Shown: positions 21,985 through 61,309, counted from the first letter of the stretch. The stretch is 64,000 nt of DNA from Bostrychus sinensis (GCA_020698575.1 CM036252.1:26427206-26491205), one strand, 5' to 3'. Notes: generated by a model from the letters alone, not told the origin. Translations and numbers: made by a program.

Positions 21985-24900
21985 ATGTCCGAGACTACAA
22001 ATAATCCTTTTCAACATTTAGTGGAGCCTCTGGACCCCAGCCACCCAGACCAACGCTTTTACAATCTGACTAAACTTGGGGACCCCAGATACGGTAAAGA
22101 GCAATAGTCCATATAAACTGACATGTATACCTGTAACAAAATGGTAATTATTGGTAATATGTTTGTAGACTGCCTGCCTTTCTCCATCCGTGTGCTTCTG
22201 GAGTCTGCTGTAAGGAACTGTGATGAATTCTTGGTCAAACGCTCCGATGTGGAGAGCATCCTCAACTGGAAAGTTACCCAGACACAAACTGTGGAGGTGC
22301 CATTCCGGCCAGCTCGTGTTATACTCCAAGACTTTACGTATGTTGCATTAACTGATTTTTGAAATTTAGTTTATTCAGTACCTAACCAAACAAAAAAAAT
22401 CCACAATGAAAATGTGAATAGCCTACTGATTATACACTATATCCTCAAGTCACCCCATGAAGTTCATGCTTTTTTTAAACACCTGACAAAATGCATTAAA
22501 ACTGTAGTTCACAAATATTGGTTTGGTACCTAAATGTGGGTTGCAGGACATTTGAGACACAACAAATTCTTATTTAGTAATTAAACAAATATGGAAAAAA
22601 TATTTAATTTGAGAATTTCACAGATCATAAAAACTATACTAAAAGTAAGCAAAAGAAAAAGGAAAACTAAGAAAAAAATGTAATAAGATACAATTGAAGT
22701 TAATTAAATAATTTTTACAATAAAATATGCTGAAAATGACAAGTACTTAAGGAGAACAAATCTTACAATAAACATGACTAAAATAAACCAGAGAATTCCC
22801 ACAAGAAACGTGTGGTTAGTTAAAATTTGAAAATAAAAAATGTATGGTCTAGTAATTCTTCATATTTTATTTCACAGTTACCCCGTTGCATTCTGAAATG
22901 TGTACTAACAAATAAAATATATTTTGACCCAATCGTAATCATACACACACTTCAGTTTTGTCGATACACACTGGCTCACCACATACTTTAATAAAACTTC
23001 AGCAGTTGTAATCAAGACTGCTTACTAACAATCTCTTTGTATATTATTACTGTATATTGCCTTGACCTTGGCTGTGTCTCTGTTTGTCCACAGAGGCGTC
23101 CCTGCAGTAGTGGACTTTGCTGCCATGCGTGATGCAGTGATGAAACTCGGAGGAGATCCAGAGAAAATTAACCCGGTGTGCCCGGCCGACCTCGTCATTG
23201 ATCATTCCATTCAGGTGGATTTTAACAGGAAGTAGGTTCTGATTTATCACACTTGTTTACCACTACACTCCAACGCCATATTCTGTACATATTTTATATA
23301 TTAACAACACAGTTAAGGCTGATTTATAGAAGCTGATAAAGTGAGTGGGTCTGGCTATGTGTTAAAGGAAATCTGAATTGTTTAACATTCTTGCAGGAAA
23401 TGTTATTTATATTAAAATAATCATTTTACCAAACAGCAAACAACAAACAAACTACATCAATATACTGCCAAATATGCTTTTGGGCTTCTTAAGCTTAAAC
23501 ACATGGTAGGAGCCCTGAATACATGTGTTGTTGGGTAGGTCTGACAGCCTTCAGAAAAATCAAGATTTGGAGTTTGACCGCAACAAAGAAAGATTCCAGT
23601 TTTTAAAGGTAAACCTTCCTACGATGAATCCTCTATACAGTATTAATTTATTTATCTGTAGATTATCTTACATTTTTTTATTTCTTAATCAGTGGGGCTC
23701 TAAAGCCTTCAGGAACATGCGCATTATTCCTCCTGGTTCTGGAATAGTCCACCAGGTCAACCTTGAATACCTGGCCCGGGTTGTGTTTAACCATGAGGGC
23801 TACTTGTATCCAGACAGTCTGGTGGGCACTGACTCCCACACCACCATGATTGACGGCCTGGGTGTCCTGGGCTGGGGTAAGAGTCGTTGCTTGTTTTTTA
23901 TTTAAATGTGTTTGAATGTGTGTTCATTTGTGTATTTTATTTTGTATAAACCCTGCAGGTGTTGGTGGCATTGAAGCAGAAGCTGTGATGTTGGGCCAGC
24001 CCATCAGCATGGTCCTGCCCGAGGTGGTGGGGTACAAGCTGTTTGGGACCCCAGACACACTCATCACTTCCACTGACATTGTTCTCACTGTTACAAAGGT
24101 ACTGAATATCACGTGAAGTGCTTAGGGAATTTGTCTGTGTACTACCAAGTATTACAACAAAAGTCTGTGTTCCCAGCACCTCCGTCAAGTTGGAGTAGTG
24201 GGTAAGTTTGTGGAGTTTTTCGGGCCTGGAGTGGCTCAGCTGTCCATTGCAGACAGAGCCACTATCGCTAACATGTGTCCCGAGTATGGAGCGACAGCAG
24301 CCTTCTTCCCTGTGGACGAGGTCAGCATTCAGTACCTCAAACAGACAGGTGAGTTTCCAGCCAATGTAAAACTGTATAGTATCTGACTTTTCAGACCAGA
24401 AACAACGTGGCAAACATTTCTCTAAATATGAAATTATGGTTTATAATGGGTTAATGTTTTATAGAAGTAAAATAGATCTTGCTAGACCAGAGTAACATAT
24501 TTTGTTCAGTCATGTTTTTAGATGTTGAATGACAATAAATAAACTTTGTACCTAAAAACAAGCTAGACCTTCAGGTTCAAAAGTGTAACGCATACACTTG
24601 AAACCAGGATGAAACCAGAACTAAATCAGGTCTAAAAAGAATTAAACCAGGACTAAACCAGGTCAAATCCAGGTTGAAATTATGATTATGAAGATCAGGT
24701 CTACACCAGGACTAAATAAAGACTAAATCAGGTCTACACCAAAACTAAACCAGGTCTAAATCCGGACTAAATCAGGGCTAAACCAGAACTAAACTAGCTC
24801 TAAACCGGTACTAAACTCAAACTAAACCAGCACTAAACTAGCTCCTAACCAGTACTGAACTCAGACTAAACCAGAACTAAACCAGGACTTTTTTAACTTA

Positions 24901-27900
24901 ACTAGAATTGACCAAGACTTCTGAGTACCACCAGAAGAAATATGTGTACCACCAATGGCACCCATACAACAATTTGAAAACCACTGGTCTAGACAATTTC
25001 TGGAAACCTGAGCTGAAAATGTACTTCATACAGCAGCAGCCTTATTGTTTTACTAACAGTTGTATGTGTCGCTGTTTAGGACGTGAAGCAGATAAGTTGG
25101 ACTACATTACCAAGTACCTGAAGTCTGTGTCCATGTTCAGAGACTACACTAATGTCACCCAGGACCCGGACTTTACTCAGGTGAGTGAAAACATGTTGGA
25201 GCTTCTTGACTATGATTTATGTCCCTTTAAAACCAGACCTTTGCCTGTTCAGACAAAGAATCAGGCACTTCAAGGAATGTTCAAAAACTGCTTTTAGAAA
25301 TAGCTCTCTGTGTGTTCTTTCAGATTCTGAGCAAAGAATAGCAACGGGATGGTATTGCAGATTTTTTTTTTGTATTGTTCAAAGCATGGTGCAATGTAGT
25401 AGTGGTATAAGGTGACAGAAATACTATATGTGAACTTTTTACTAAGATATAGAGTAAATACTTATTAAGTAAAGACACACTGAAATGGAAAATGACTATG
25501 GTTTAGTGCAGTGTGTAGCTTTTAGCATCTGTGACCATTTTACAACTATGAGCACCTGCTGTAGCCACGCAGGGACATGTTATCTCTGAACAAACACTGT
25601 AAATTTGAATTACCAAACTGTGTTCATAAATATACGAGTGTACTCCCATGTTTTTTCTGTTTTTACTCGCCACCATTTTACAATGTTTTACTGAAATTCT
25701 GTACACTACAAAGTTTTACATACTGCACCTTTAATGAATATAAATGCACCAAACCTATGAAATACTATTTTTCCTTTTCTTTCCATCTTGTAGGTTGTAG
25801 AGCTGGATCTTGCTAAAGTTGTCCCCTGCTGCAGCGGCCCCAAACGACCTCAAGACAGAATTCCTGTTTCAGAAATGAAGAGTGACTTTGAAACCTGTCT
25901 GGGAGCAAAGGTTAGTCCTGATACTCTTGTAAACATTGAAGTCTAAGATGTTCCTCCAAAGCTAACCATGTTTGTTCTGTTGTATATTTTAGCAAGGATT
26001 CAAGGGTTTCCAGGTGGATCCTAAGAGTCACAACACTGTGATGCCTTTCGAGTTTAATGGGAATAAGTACGAGCTGAGCCACGGTTCAGTGGTCATTGCC
26101 GCTATCACTAGCTGCACCAACACCAGCAACCCCTCTGTCATGCTCGGAGCAGGTGGGTAGGCCAAAGATCAGTGAAAGTAGGACTAAGGAGGCAAGTTGT
26201 TTGAGGCTACATGTAAACTGTATGCATTACATTTTGAATTGTTGAAACTTTCAAATTAATGTGAGGTAGATTATATGGAAAAAGCTCTATACACAAGCTT
26301 AACACATGCTGATGCTAGTTTTGTATGAATAATAATAATAAATGCCCCATGTTGTTGGCCTGAGCGTAACAAATAGACACAGGTGTAATTACCTCTGAAT
26401 TGTACAAGATAGACATACAACCAGTCAGAATTCAGGAGGCAGTACCAACATATGCAGGCTACCTTCTGGACAGGCACCTTTTGAAAAAAACAGTCCAAGA
26501 AAAAAAAAATCCTCCATAAGGTCTGCCTCAAGAAAATTGGTTATAATTGCCCAATTTAAAATTTGCAACATATCTCTTTGTTTAGGACTCCTGGCAAAGA
26601 AGGCAATAGAACATGGCCTGAGCGTGAAGCCCTACATTAAGACCAGCCTGTCCCCCGGCAGTGGAGTGGTCACATACTACCTAAAAGAGAGTGGTGTTAT
26701 GGACTACCTGTCTAAGCTTGGGTGAGTTTGTTTTAAATTCTTACTTTCATGACTGTACTGTTATTCTGTACATATGTGTACATGCTTCCTTGTGCCAGAG
26801 CTAGTTGGTTAATATTAAAGCCTTCTCAATGACAACTGAGCTGACGTGTTTAATGTTGTTCCTGACTGACATGAATTGCAGATTATTTGTTACCTGCTAA
26901 GGTGACAACTTAGTAGAAACCTCTAATTATGGAATGCTGTCTTTTCTCTTTCTTTCACCAGCTTTGAAGTTGTAGGCTATGGCTGCATGACTTGCATAGG
27001 AAACAGTGGACCTCTTCCAGAACCAGTGGTGGAGGCTATAACACAGGTAATTTGGTGAATTTATCCTGTTCACTGGGTTTATTCCAATCATTTCAGTTGC
27101 TCAATTTCAATTCCATTTTCTAAAGACTAGGACCTCAGTATTTGCTAAGTCGTTTAGAGACCAGAGCTCAATCAGAACTCATGGCTTCACTCCATACATC
27201 CCAATCACTTTGAGGTTTTGATATATAATGTTCTGTGAATAATGATCAGAATACAAAATGCAGCCAGCAACCTTATAGAATGCAAAATCTCAAAGCAGGA
27301 GACGCAAACCAACAAATAGATTGGAATAACTCAGGTCATATCGTAAAGTCATTAATGTGCTATGTTGTTCTGTGTTTGTGTAAGGGCGACCTGGTGGCTG
27401 CAGGCATCCTCTCTGGAAACAGAAACTTTGAAGGACGAGTTCACCCCAACACCAGAGCTAACTATCTGGCCTCTCCGCCGCTTGTCATTGCTTATGCAAT
27501 CGCAGGCACTGTCAGGATAGACTTTGAGACTGAGCCCATAGGTGAGTGGAGCTTTCCCCCTTGTATTTGAGGAAAACTAATATTAGCTTGGGATTATTAA
27601 AGTCATCTTTGAAAAAAATTTACTCCAACACTAAAGCATTTTTGAGAGAGGGGGGGGCTAGACCAGAGACTGAATTTTTTGACCAAACACACGCTCAGAA
27701 CAAAGGGGGATGTCCCATTTGGGTCAGGGACACTTTCACTGGTTGAGTCCAAGCTCGAACGTGTTCTTATACTCAGGGGTAATGGTGACGGTAAACTGGA
27801 AAGATACCATTTCCAGTGTTGGCTGTAATTTCTTATACCACAAAATATAATATATGAATGAATATAACAATCTTTTAACAATCTCTCTTGTTGTGGGCCT

Positions 27901-29953
27901 TTAAAACTGACTCTTCTTTTTAGCTTTTCTGAAGCTGGAGGGAGATGTAGAAGCATCCAAATATGACATTTGTTATTTTACTTGACACAACAATGCATTT
28001 TTGACAAAAATGCAAACAATTTTTTTGCAGATTGGCCTATTGTTCACACAAGGCTGGTGTTATGACCTCACAAAAAGCATGGCCCCTTAGTTAACTGTGA
28101 ATTGTAGGTAAATACTGCTTCCTAATTCATCTGCTTGTCTTCCTGCAGCTATTAACTCTGAAGGTAAAGAGGTGTATCTAAGAGACATCTGGCCAACCAG
28201 GGAGGAGATCCATGTGGTGGAGAGGACATATGTTATTCCGTCTATGTTCAAAGAGGTCTATGAGAAGATTGAGGTAGGTGAAATCATCTTTAGCTGTGTT
28301 TTGAAGAGCAGTGTCAGGAACTATGTGACAGTCGTGCATTTGCTGTTACAGAGGGTGAATGAACGTTGGAATGCATTGGTTGCTCCATCTGACAAGCTGT
28401 ACACCTGGGACCCCCACTCTACCTACATCAAGTCACCTCCATTTTTTGAGGGTTTGGTAAATAAAATTCCATACCTGCAAACATAGTCTTTTTAGAACAG
28501 CAAAAGATAAACAGAGATCCAGATGCTGAAATAGTTATTGTGTGTCCAATGTTTCTTGTAGACTATGGAGCTGCAGCCGCCTAGATCCATCATAAATGCA
28601 CATGTGCTGCTGAACTTTGGAGACTCAGTGACCACAGACCACATCTCTCCAGCAGGAAACATTGCCAGGAACAGCCCCGCAGCCCGTTTCCTCACCAGCA
28701 GAGGGTAAGTGACCTCAGGACCATCACGGTCAAATAAAACACAAAGTATGAACAAGAGGGAGCCAAGTTCAGTGGTGCGGTTACAGGGACTAGAGATAAA
28801 GAAGGTGCAAGGTTTTAAGTACTAAAGATAAACGCTCCAGAGACGGAGAGTGTGGCTGACAAATAGAAATATTAGTATTTGCAAATTACAAATCTAAGTC
28901 TAAGTTTAAGCATTCAAAGTTTCTTTTCACTTTGGCAGGCTGACCCCACGTGAGTTCAACTCGTATGGCTCCAGACGTGGAAATGATGCCATCATGGCCA
29001 GAGGGACGTTCGCCAACATCCGCCTTTTTAACAAATTCCTCAACAAACAGGCTCCACAAACCATCCACCTGCCAACCGGAGAAACGGTCAGCTCCCTCAT
29101 GCATATATCTTCATACACCACACTGATCATGTGACTTACAGACAGTGTGGCCTTTTTCACAGATGGATGTGTATGACGCTGGCTGAGAGGTACCAACGGT
29201 CTGGAGTTCCTCTTTTGGTTCTCGCTGGGAAGGAGTATGGGTCGGGCAGCTCGAGAGACTGGGCAGCAAAGGGACCATTTTTACTCGTGAGCAACTTTTA
29301 AAATCATTTAAAAGTGTTATAATTCTCATAATGTGGTGTAATAAGCTATACTGGTATCTTGTGTTTAGGGTATCAAGGCGGTTTTGGCGGAGAGTTACGA
29401 GCGTATCCATCGCAGTAATCTGGTTGGGATGGGGGTGATCCCTCTGGAGTATTTACCCGGAGACACTGCTGACAGCCTGGGTCTGACCGGACGAGAACGA
29501 TACACTGTAGTCATTCCTGAGAAGCTAACGCCAAGAATGAAGATTGATATTAAGGTAACACACTTCACCAAACTGGTGAATGGTTGTATTTCTCAGTAAG
29601 GTTGTACTTGATGTTTGTAAATAGTGTGTTAGACCAGACCATAACAATTTTGCATATACAGTTAGCTCTGCAATACGGATATTGTGTTTAGACTAATTGT
29701 GTCATGTTGTATATTGGACTATTTGTAGACTTAAGCTGATATTACGGTCATCAACTCCCATTTACACCTCTGCTGAAAAACTACACTACAACTGCACAAA
29801 AACAAACTTGCCTGTACATTGATTTCTTGTTTGCAGCTGGACACAGGAAAAACATTCCAAGTGCTGATGAGATTTGACACTGACGTTGAACTGGCCTATT
29901 TCCATCACGGAGGAATCCTCAACTACATGATTCGCAAGATGTCCCAAAACTAA
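21985..29953 (+). CDS. aco1: Cytosolic aconitase / iron regulatory protein 1
   Basis: Interconverts citrate and isocitrate in the cytosol when it holds a 4Fe-4S cluster; without it, vertebrate IRP1 binds iron-responsive elements in mRNAs. Coding exons: 21985-22093, 22169-22337, 23094-23231, 23539-23608, 23693-23876, 23959-24098, 24177-24348, 25080-25180, 25794-25910, 25993-26152, 26586-26721, 26962-27046, 27385-27541, 28149-28273, 28352-28456, 28562-28704, 28939-29086, 29163-29286, 29369-29554, 29837-29953. The start is MSETTNNPFQHL; stops lie upstream in its frame. The predicted cluster ligands are Cys441 (in SCTNTSNPS), Cys507 and Cys510 (in GYGCMTCIGN). The total is 2,686 bases, one more than 895 codons: an extra G near 29,181 breaks the frame and gives a stop after residue 760. 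Without it the protein would have 894 residues, against 889 in human. The identity is certain; whether the break is real or an assembly error is open. Confidence 0.96.
24599..24892 (+). repeat. Degenerate 12-base minisatellite in an aco1 intron
   Basis: About 25 imperfect copies of a roughly 12-base unit (GGACTAAACCAG and variants such as GGTCTAAATCAG) lie between coding exons 7 and 8. A shorter run of the complementary unit occurs at 59,440-59,552. Without unique spacers it is not a CRISPR array. Confidence 0.85.
25993..26152 (+). CDS. aco1: aco1 exon with first Fe-S ligand
   Basis: Coding exon 10 encodes residues 401-453, including HGSVVIAAITSCTNTSNPS, with Cys441 the equivalent of human Cys437, a ligand of the 4Fe-4S cluster. 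Both splice sites are consensus (TTTTAG before, GTGGGT after). Confidence 0.95.
26962..27046 (+). CDS. aco1: aco1 exon with second and third Fe-S ligands
   Basis: Coding exon 12 encodes VGYGCMTCIGNSGPLPEP, with Cys507 and Cys510 matching human Cys503 and Cys506. All three ligands are therefore intact, so aconitase chemistry would be possible if the downstream frame were restored. Confidence 0.95.
27385..27541 (+). CDS. aco1: aco1 exon with substrate / RNA contact arginines
   Basis: Coding exon 13 encodes GNRNFEGRVHPNTRANYLAS. In the family the arginines of this segment (human Arg536 and Arg541) contact substrate in the enzyme and RNA in the IRE-binding form. It is intact here. Confidence 0.93.
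29163..29286 (+). pseudogene. aco1: aco1 exon with a 1-base frameshift
   Basis: The exon starts in frame as MDVYDA, continuing correctly from the previous exon. The bases GACGCTGGCTGAGAGG then force GGC TGA, a stop at 29,184-29,186. Removing one G (29,181 or 29,182) gives DAAERYQRSG and then LAGKEYGSGSSRDWAAKG, the conserved swivel-domain segment with the active-site arginine (human Arg780). Conservation resumes at once in the other frame, so the break is one base. All other exons are intact, which favours a sequencing or assembly indel, or a recent allele, over an old pseudogene. Confidence 0.85.
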
Positions 29954-30435
29954 AAATGCACAACATGACTCTGATTCTGACAGCTTCTGTTGTCCATGGA
30001 GCATTCCTGGACCCATTCCTACTTGAGCTGCTGAAATTCTAACATTAGATAATGCTGCTACGCACAGATATGAACTTTATTGAGGATAATGTATGTCAGG
30101 TCATTGAAAGCCATAGTCTGCTATTAAACCAGGGATTGCTTTATGTGGATTTGTCTTTGGTTTAGACGTGCACTACTTTGATTTACAGGCCTAGTTTGCC
30201 CACTGTATGCTATGCCATGCTATTATGCATTAATGCTCTTACAATGCACATGTTTGTTGGTCTCTTTTATGTCATTGCAACTACATCCAAATGCATATTA
30301 TCCATTTACGTCCTTTTTGTTTTGTCTGAATTCTTGCCTCTGACTATCATCTATGTTTTATTGTTAACTCCATGACTGGTTGCCTTAAAAACCTCGTGAA
30401 CTCACGATCATGTTTCAACTAAACTGAGTAAGGAA

Positions 30436-30441
30436 AATAAA
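30436..30441 (+). terminator. aco1: aco1 poly(A) signal
   Basis: AATAAA lies 483 bases after the aco1 stop codon, giving a 3'-UTR of about 0.5 kb. A weaker alternative, ATTAAA, lies at 30,123-30,128. Confidence 0.6.
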
Positions 30442-30489
30442 TAACAGATTTATCTTACATAAATGAGTCTCTTGTCTCTGCCAAATGTA

Positions 30490-30735
30490 ATTTTTTCACC
30501 CACCTTGCCTTCAGAGTCTGTGGCACTGATGTGTGAATGATTGTGTTTGGTGGTGGTCTGAGAGACCATTGCCACAGTATTGCTGCCATGTCTCTGTCAG
30601 TCTTGCCCTTGGGCATCTGTGGCTACAGAAGTAGCTTACCACCATCAGTGTGTGGTATGAACAAATAATGCACTAATGTAAAGCACTTGGAGTGTCTTAA
30701 AAGGTGCAATAAAAATCGAATTCATTATTATGTTG
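30490..30735 (+). repeat. SINE family A, 3' body and tail
   Basis: It contains GTGGTGGTCTGAGAGACC, TGCCCTTGGGCATCTGTGG, AAGTAGCTTACCACCATCAG and the tail TAAAGCACTTGGAGTGTCTT followed by AAAGGTGCAATAAAAATCGA. It lies just beyond the aco1 poly(A) signal, between the two convergent genes. Confidence 0.75.
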
Positions 30736-31425
30736 TTGATAGACAGGCTTTATCTCACAATATAAAATAATTTAAAACTAGAAGCATATGGAGAGCACAA
30801 TGCACTGGCCCTATCTTGCAGTGGTAAACTGATGTTTTCTAATCTTGGTGAGCCCATGTGAATTGTAGGCTCAGTTTCCTGTTCTTATCTGACAGAATAG
30901 GCACCTGGTGTATGATCTGCTGCAAGAGCCTTTTGCGTCATGGTTTGATGTGTTTTACATTTAAAAGTGGTCTTCTGCAGACCTTGGTTGTAAAAAATGG
31001 TGAGTTGAATTTTTGTTGTCTTTTTACCATCACAAACTAGTTCAATCTCTGACAATCTCTCTCTTTTGGCCCCAAAACTGCCACTCACTGCTGGATATTT
31101 CTTCTTTTTCTGACCGCTCTGTAAACCTTTTAGATGGTTGTGCATGTTAATCTCAGGCAGGTCTAAGTAGTTAAAGAATCTTCTGTCACTAACAATCATG
31201 GCATGTTTTCCCCATTCTGATGCTCAGTTTGAACTTCAGCAGATTCGTCTTACCTTTGTATGCCCTTATGCACTGAGTTACTGCCATGTGATTTGTAGAT
31301 TAAATATTTGCTTTAGATAAGGTTTATCCTATCACGTAATGTTCCCCTACCATATTTGTAATGTATATCAACCACCAGGTGACAGTGATGTTCTATGTTT
31401 AGAATAATACATAGGTACAGATGTC
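30736..31425. other. Intergenic gap between aco1 and camk2d 3' ends
   Basis: No exon or named repeat is visible. The two genes point toward each other and their predicted poly(A) signals are 1.0 kb apart. Confidence 0.5.
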
Positions 31426-32480
31426 AATTTGGCATAATCACACATTTTATTAGATATTTCATTAACACACATCAGACTTGTCCCACCACAACATGATTTA
31501 CCAGTGTACCACCAGGAATCGCCAAAAGAGGAAAAACTTGTAATAAAACTAGAGAAGGATTTAAAGAACACCACATACACCATTTTCATTTTAGATCCAC
31601 TTCTGTATTCCAATTCCAAATGTCTAAACCAGTACCTAGTGTGTCTTAGTCTACAACGGGAAAACCAATGGTACTATGCAAACACGCCTGTGAAAGAAGG
31701 TCCAAGAGTGGGGGACAAATCCCCAAATTAAAAACAGTTGTGAAGTAAAATGTTTTCTGTGGTCCCATGTAAAACAAGTGTTGGAACTGTACACCAACTT
31801 GAAGCTAGGGGTCAAAAGGTCAAACAAGAGAAATCGTTCCAAAAAAGTGGAGGGACAAGTTACTGCATCAATATCACAATATAAAAATCCAAAGAAATAC
31901 AAGAGCTGAACAGATTCACATGATGAAAAACCTGCCTTTAGAATGGCTGTGTGTCTATAGAGTTACATTCACCGACTCAACTCAACTGATGTTCCCTTTA
32001 AACGCGTTAAAATTGGTAGTAAACATACTGAGATAACGAGTAAAATTCATAAGGATACGGCTAAAGATTGAAATTTACATCAAAAAGCAAAACCTCTACA
32101 CCAGCGGGACTAAAGAAAGCGGTCTCTACATGGACACTGTTAAAAGAGGAGAAGTAAAAGATTGTGTGTATTTTTTTCCTCACAATAGTAGCTCAATAAT
32201 TAGTGTGCAATAGTAAAGACTGTCACTAAATGATGGCTCCCGTGAACGGACGAGTGCGAACGCAGCACACTCAAAAAAATAAAAAAAATAAACAAAAACC
32301 TTGGAACATTTACAGGAATCTTTTATCCGTCCAGCAGCGACGCTATGTAAACAACACACTGAGAGGGCGGAGCTCTAGCTAGACTGGGCAGGAACTGGTC
32401 GAGGAGATTTGGATGGACATGTAGTAGGACGATGGGGGGGTGGGAGGTCTGGTCAGGGGCCCACTGGAGGATGGGTCTTC
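31426..32480 (-). other. camk2d: camk2d 3'-UTR
   Basis: This follows the spliced stop codon at 32,481-32,483 and runs to the first clear minus-strand AATAAA at 31,446-31,451, about 1.05 kb. The part next to the stop is pyrimidine- and GC-rich (CCTCCCACCCCCCCATCG). The open frames in it on either strand are not supported as genes. Confidence 0.55.
31446..31451 (-). terminator. camk2d: camk2d poly(A) signal candidate
   Basis: The minus strand reads AATAAA here, the nearest canonical hexamer after the camk2d stop codon. Confidence 0.5.
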
Positions 32481-59233
<26,753 letters not shown>

Positions 59234-59439
59234 CTAGAGATAAAAGAAATGCAAGTTAGTTTAAAATGCTGATTAGTGCATTTAGTTCACTATGGTTCTG
59301 GTGTTTTACCCAATGTCATGTTTTATGTTCTGACCAATGGTTCTTTTGGCGGAATATACAGTACCAGCCAAAAGTTTGAATGTATTTTGGAGTTAGGAGT
59401 CTTTTGCAGTTCAAGATTTAATTTTAGATCCAGTTTTAT

Positions 59440-59552
59440 TCCTGTTTCAGTTCTGCTTTGATGATTAAATTTATGTGTTTAGTCCAGTATTAGTCTTGAT
59501 TTAGTCCTAGATTAGTTTATTATTAGTTTTAACCCAGTTTTAGTTTTTTGGT
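59440..59552 (-). repeat. Minisatellite of TAGTCC/TTTAG units
   Basis: Degenerate units such as TTTAGTCCAG and TTTAGTCCTAGA, the complement of the aco1-intron unit GGACTAAACCAG. It suggests that the repeat occurs at more than one site in this genome. Confidence 0.6.
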
Positions 59553-60729
59553 TGAATGGTAATTTTTGTCCCTTTAAAGATAGTACTTTCAACGCCAAGT
59601 ATTTTTTGAGATGGTACTTTGTCTCCAAACTTTATTAATTAGTACAGCACAGGCCCGTTGACAGGCTTGCTGGGGCCCGGGGCAAAAAGGCTTCATGTGG
59701 ACCACCTTATAATAGAAAATATAAGAAGAGGGACCAGCTCTAGGCCCCTCCTGACCTTGAGGCCCAAGAAAACAGACCCCTTTCCCCTCCTCCCCCCTTT
59801 GACGGGCCTGATACGGCATGTGATAAAAGTTATATTTAGCTGTTTCAATATATACAAAACTCAAAGCAGTCGGAAAGCATATATGTCCTTTTTACTTTTT
59901 TTTGGTCAAATACGACAACTGGCAGATGGCAACAGTGCACAAGAGCAATCTGACATCCAGTTCTCAACACATCCAGAGATTTTGACAGGCTCATTAGTTG
60001 TCACTTTGCACCATCTGTGTAAGATACTTGAAATCACTATACTTCTGTCACTATGATGAGTTGTGACCCACTTTTTCCACTTACTCTAAATTATTTTACT
60101 GTGGCCTGCTATAGCACATGTTTTTAAAACCAGTTTCACCATTTCATGTAATTAAAACAATATTTAGGCTTCATATATCCTGATTCAATCTCCCCACGAG
60201 CAACATTTGGGCAGTGAATCATAAAAAGACATTAAAGTTGTGTGGCCCATTGCTGTGGTTTTTTTTTTTCATGTTATGCCCTGCCAAAAACCATAATGAC
60301 TTCTACTGACTTCACATGGAACAACCCTTCTCTTCGCTGATCTCATGTTTGGAACTAGGAGCCTCTGTCCAGCCCACAGACACATGTCCAGACCATGAAG
60401 GGCCCGGTGGAGTGTGCTTGTCTCAATGACTCACATTTCTAATGAGGTTCACTCAGGGGCTATACTGCTATGGTCCTGTCATTTCTGCTCGGGGCTGTCC
60501 TCTAATGGTCTGAGTCCAGCTGGTGACTGACAGCGATAGACTGTGACTCAAGCCATACACAGTCAGCTGGAGTGGAGGCAGTTAGTAGTGGCTATAGCTC
60601 TGAGGCTTTTGGGGAAAGGGATCCAAGAGGTTGCATATCTGGTCAAACTGTATTATGTTCATATACTTTACTTTTTAAAATGCAGCGGCAACAGCAACAA
60701 CAACAACAATGCACGTGTTATATAGTGTT

Positions 60730-60980
60730 TTTCTAGACACTCTACAATTAGGTGCATTATTCATTCAGTCCTCAGTCACACTTGGTGGAGGTAGTCTGCC
60801 ATAGTTGGCCCCGGGCAGACTGACGGAGACGTGGTTGTCATTCTGTGGTGTCCATCGGTCACATGGTTGCCTGGACATGTGCCTGGCCAAAAATCGGCAT
60901 TAAAGTGCAAGAAATGGCTGATACACTTGTCACACCTTGCCTGTCTTGCCCATGGACACAACAGTAGTATGCAATGCTGA
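60730..60980 (-). repeat. SINE family A, inverted and disrupted
   Basis: On the minus strand it contains CTGTTGTGTCCATGGGCAAG, then ACGTCTCCGTCAGTCTGCCC and CCACCAAGTGTGACTGAG, the same body as at 19,112-19,340. About 80 bases between these blocks are foreign and form one arm of the palindrome described at 60,861-61,095. Confidence 0.7.
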
Positions 60981-61095
60981 ATCAACCCAACAACATTTTG
61001 TGGGACAACTGTCACAACACAAATTTTTTAGACCATTGGCCATTTCTTGCACTTTAATGCTGATTTTTGGTCAGGCACATGTCCGGGCAAACGTG
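60861..61095. repeat. Near-perfect inverted repeat, 46-base core arms
   Basis: The arm at 60,873-60,918 and the reverse complement of 61,039-61,084 differ at two of 46 positions (CATGTGCCTGGCCAAAAATC against CATGTGCCTGACCAAAAATC, and one more). Similarity continues weakly outward. The 120-base spacer holds part of the SINE. Confidence 0.85.
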
Positions 61096-61277
61096 ACTGA
61101 AGGACCCCAGCTTCCCTAAGCATCTTTAAGCAATTTAGCGCTGTTCATAGGAAACATCCATCTGCTTTATCTCAGCCTGAAAAGCTCAAAACAGCAATAA
61201 AAATTCTTTGCTCTGTTCTCTGACATAAAACAAAAAATAAAAAAAATGATTTTGTAGCTCTCCCCAAACTCTACTCT

Positions 61278-61278
<1 letters not shown>

Positions 61279-61309
<31 letters not shown>
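61279..61309. repeat. Poly(A) run, 31 bases
   Basis: An uninterrupted A run on the plus strand in the camk2d intron; it could be the tail of a decayed retroelement. Confidence 0.9.

Noticed and set aside
23937..24413. 158-codon minus-strand frame
   Set aside because: It is the antisense shadow of two aco1 exons and the intron between them.
24599..24892. Possible CRISPR-like array
   Set aside because: Units are contiguous and degenerate, with no unique spacers, in a eukaryotic intron.
29163..29190. Programmed ribosomal frameshift in aco1
   Set aside because: There is no slippery heptamer or stem-loop, and no family member uses frameshifting; a single-base insertion explains it.
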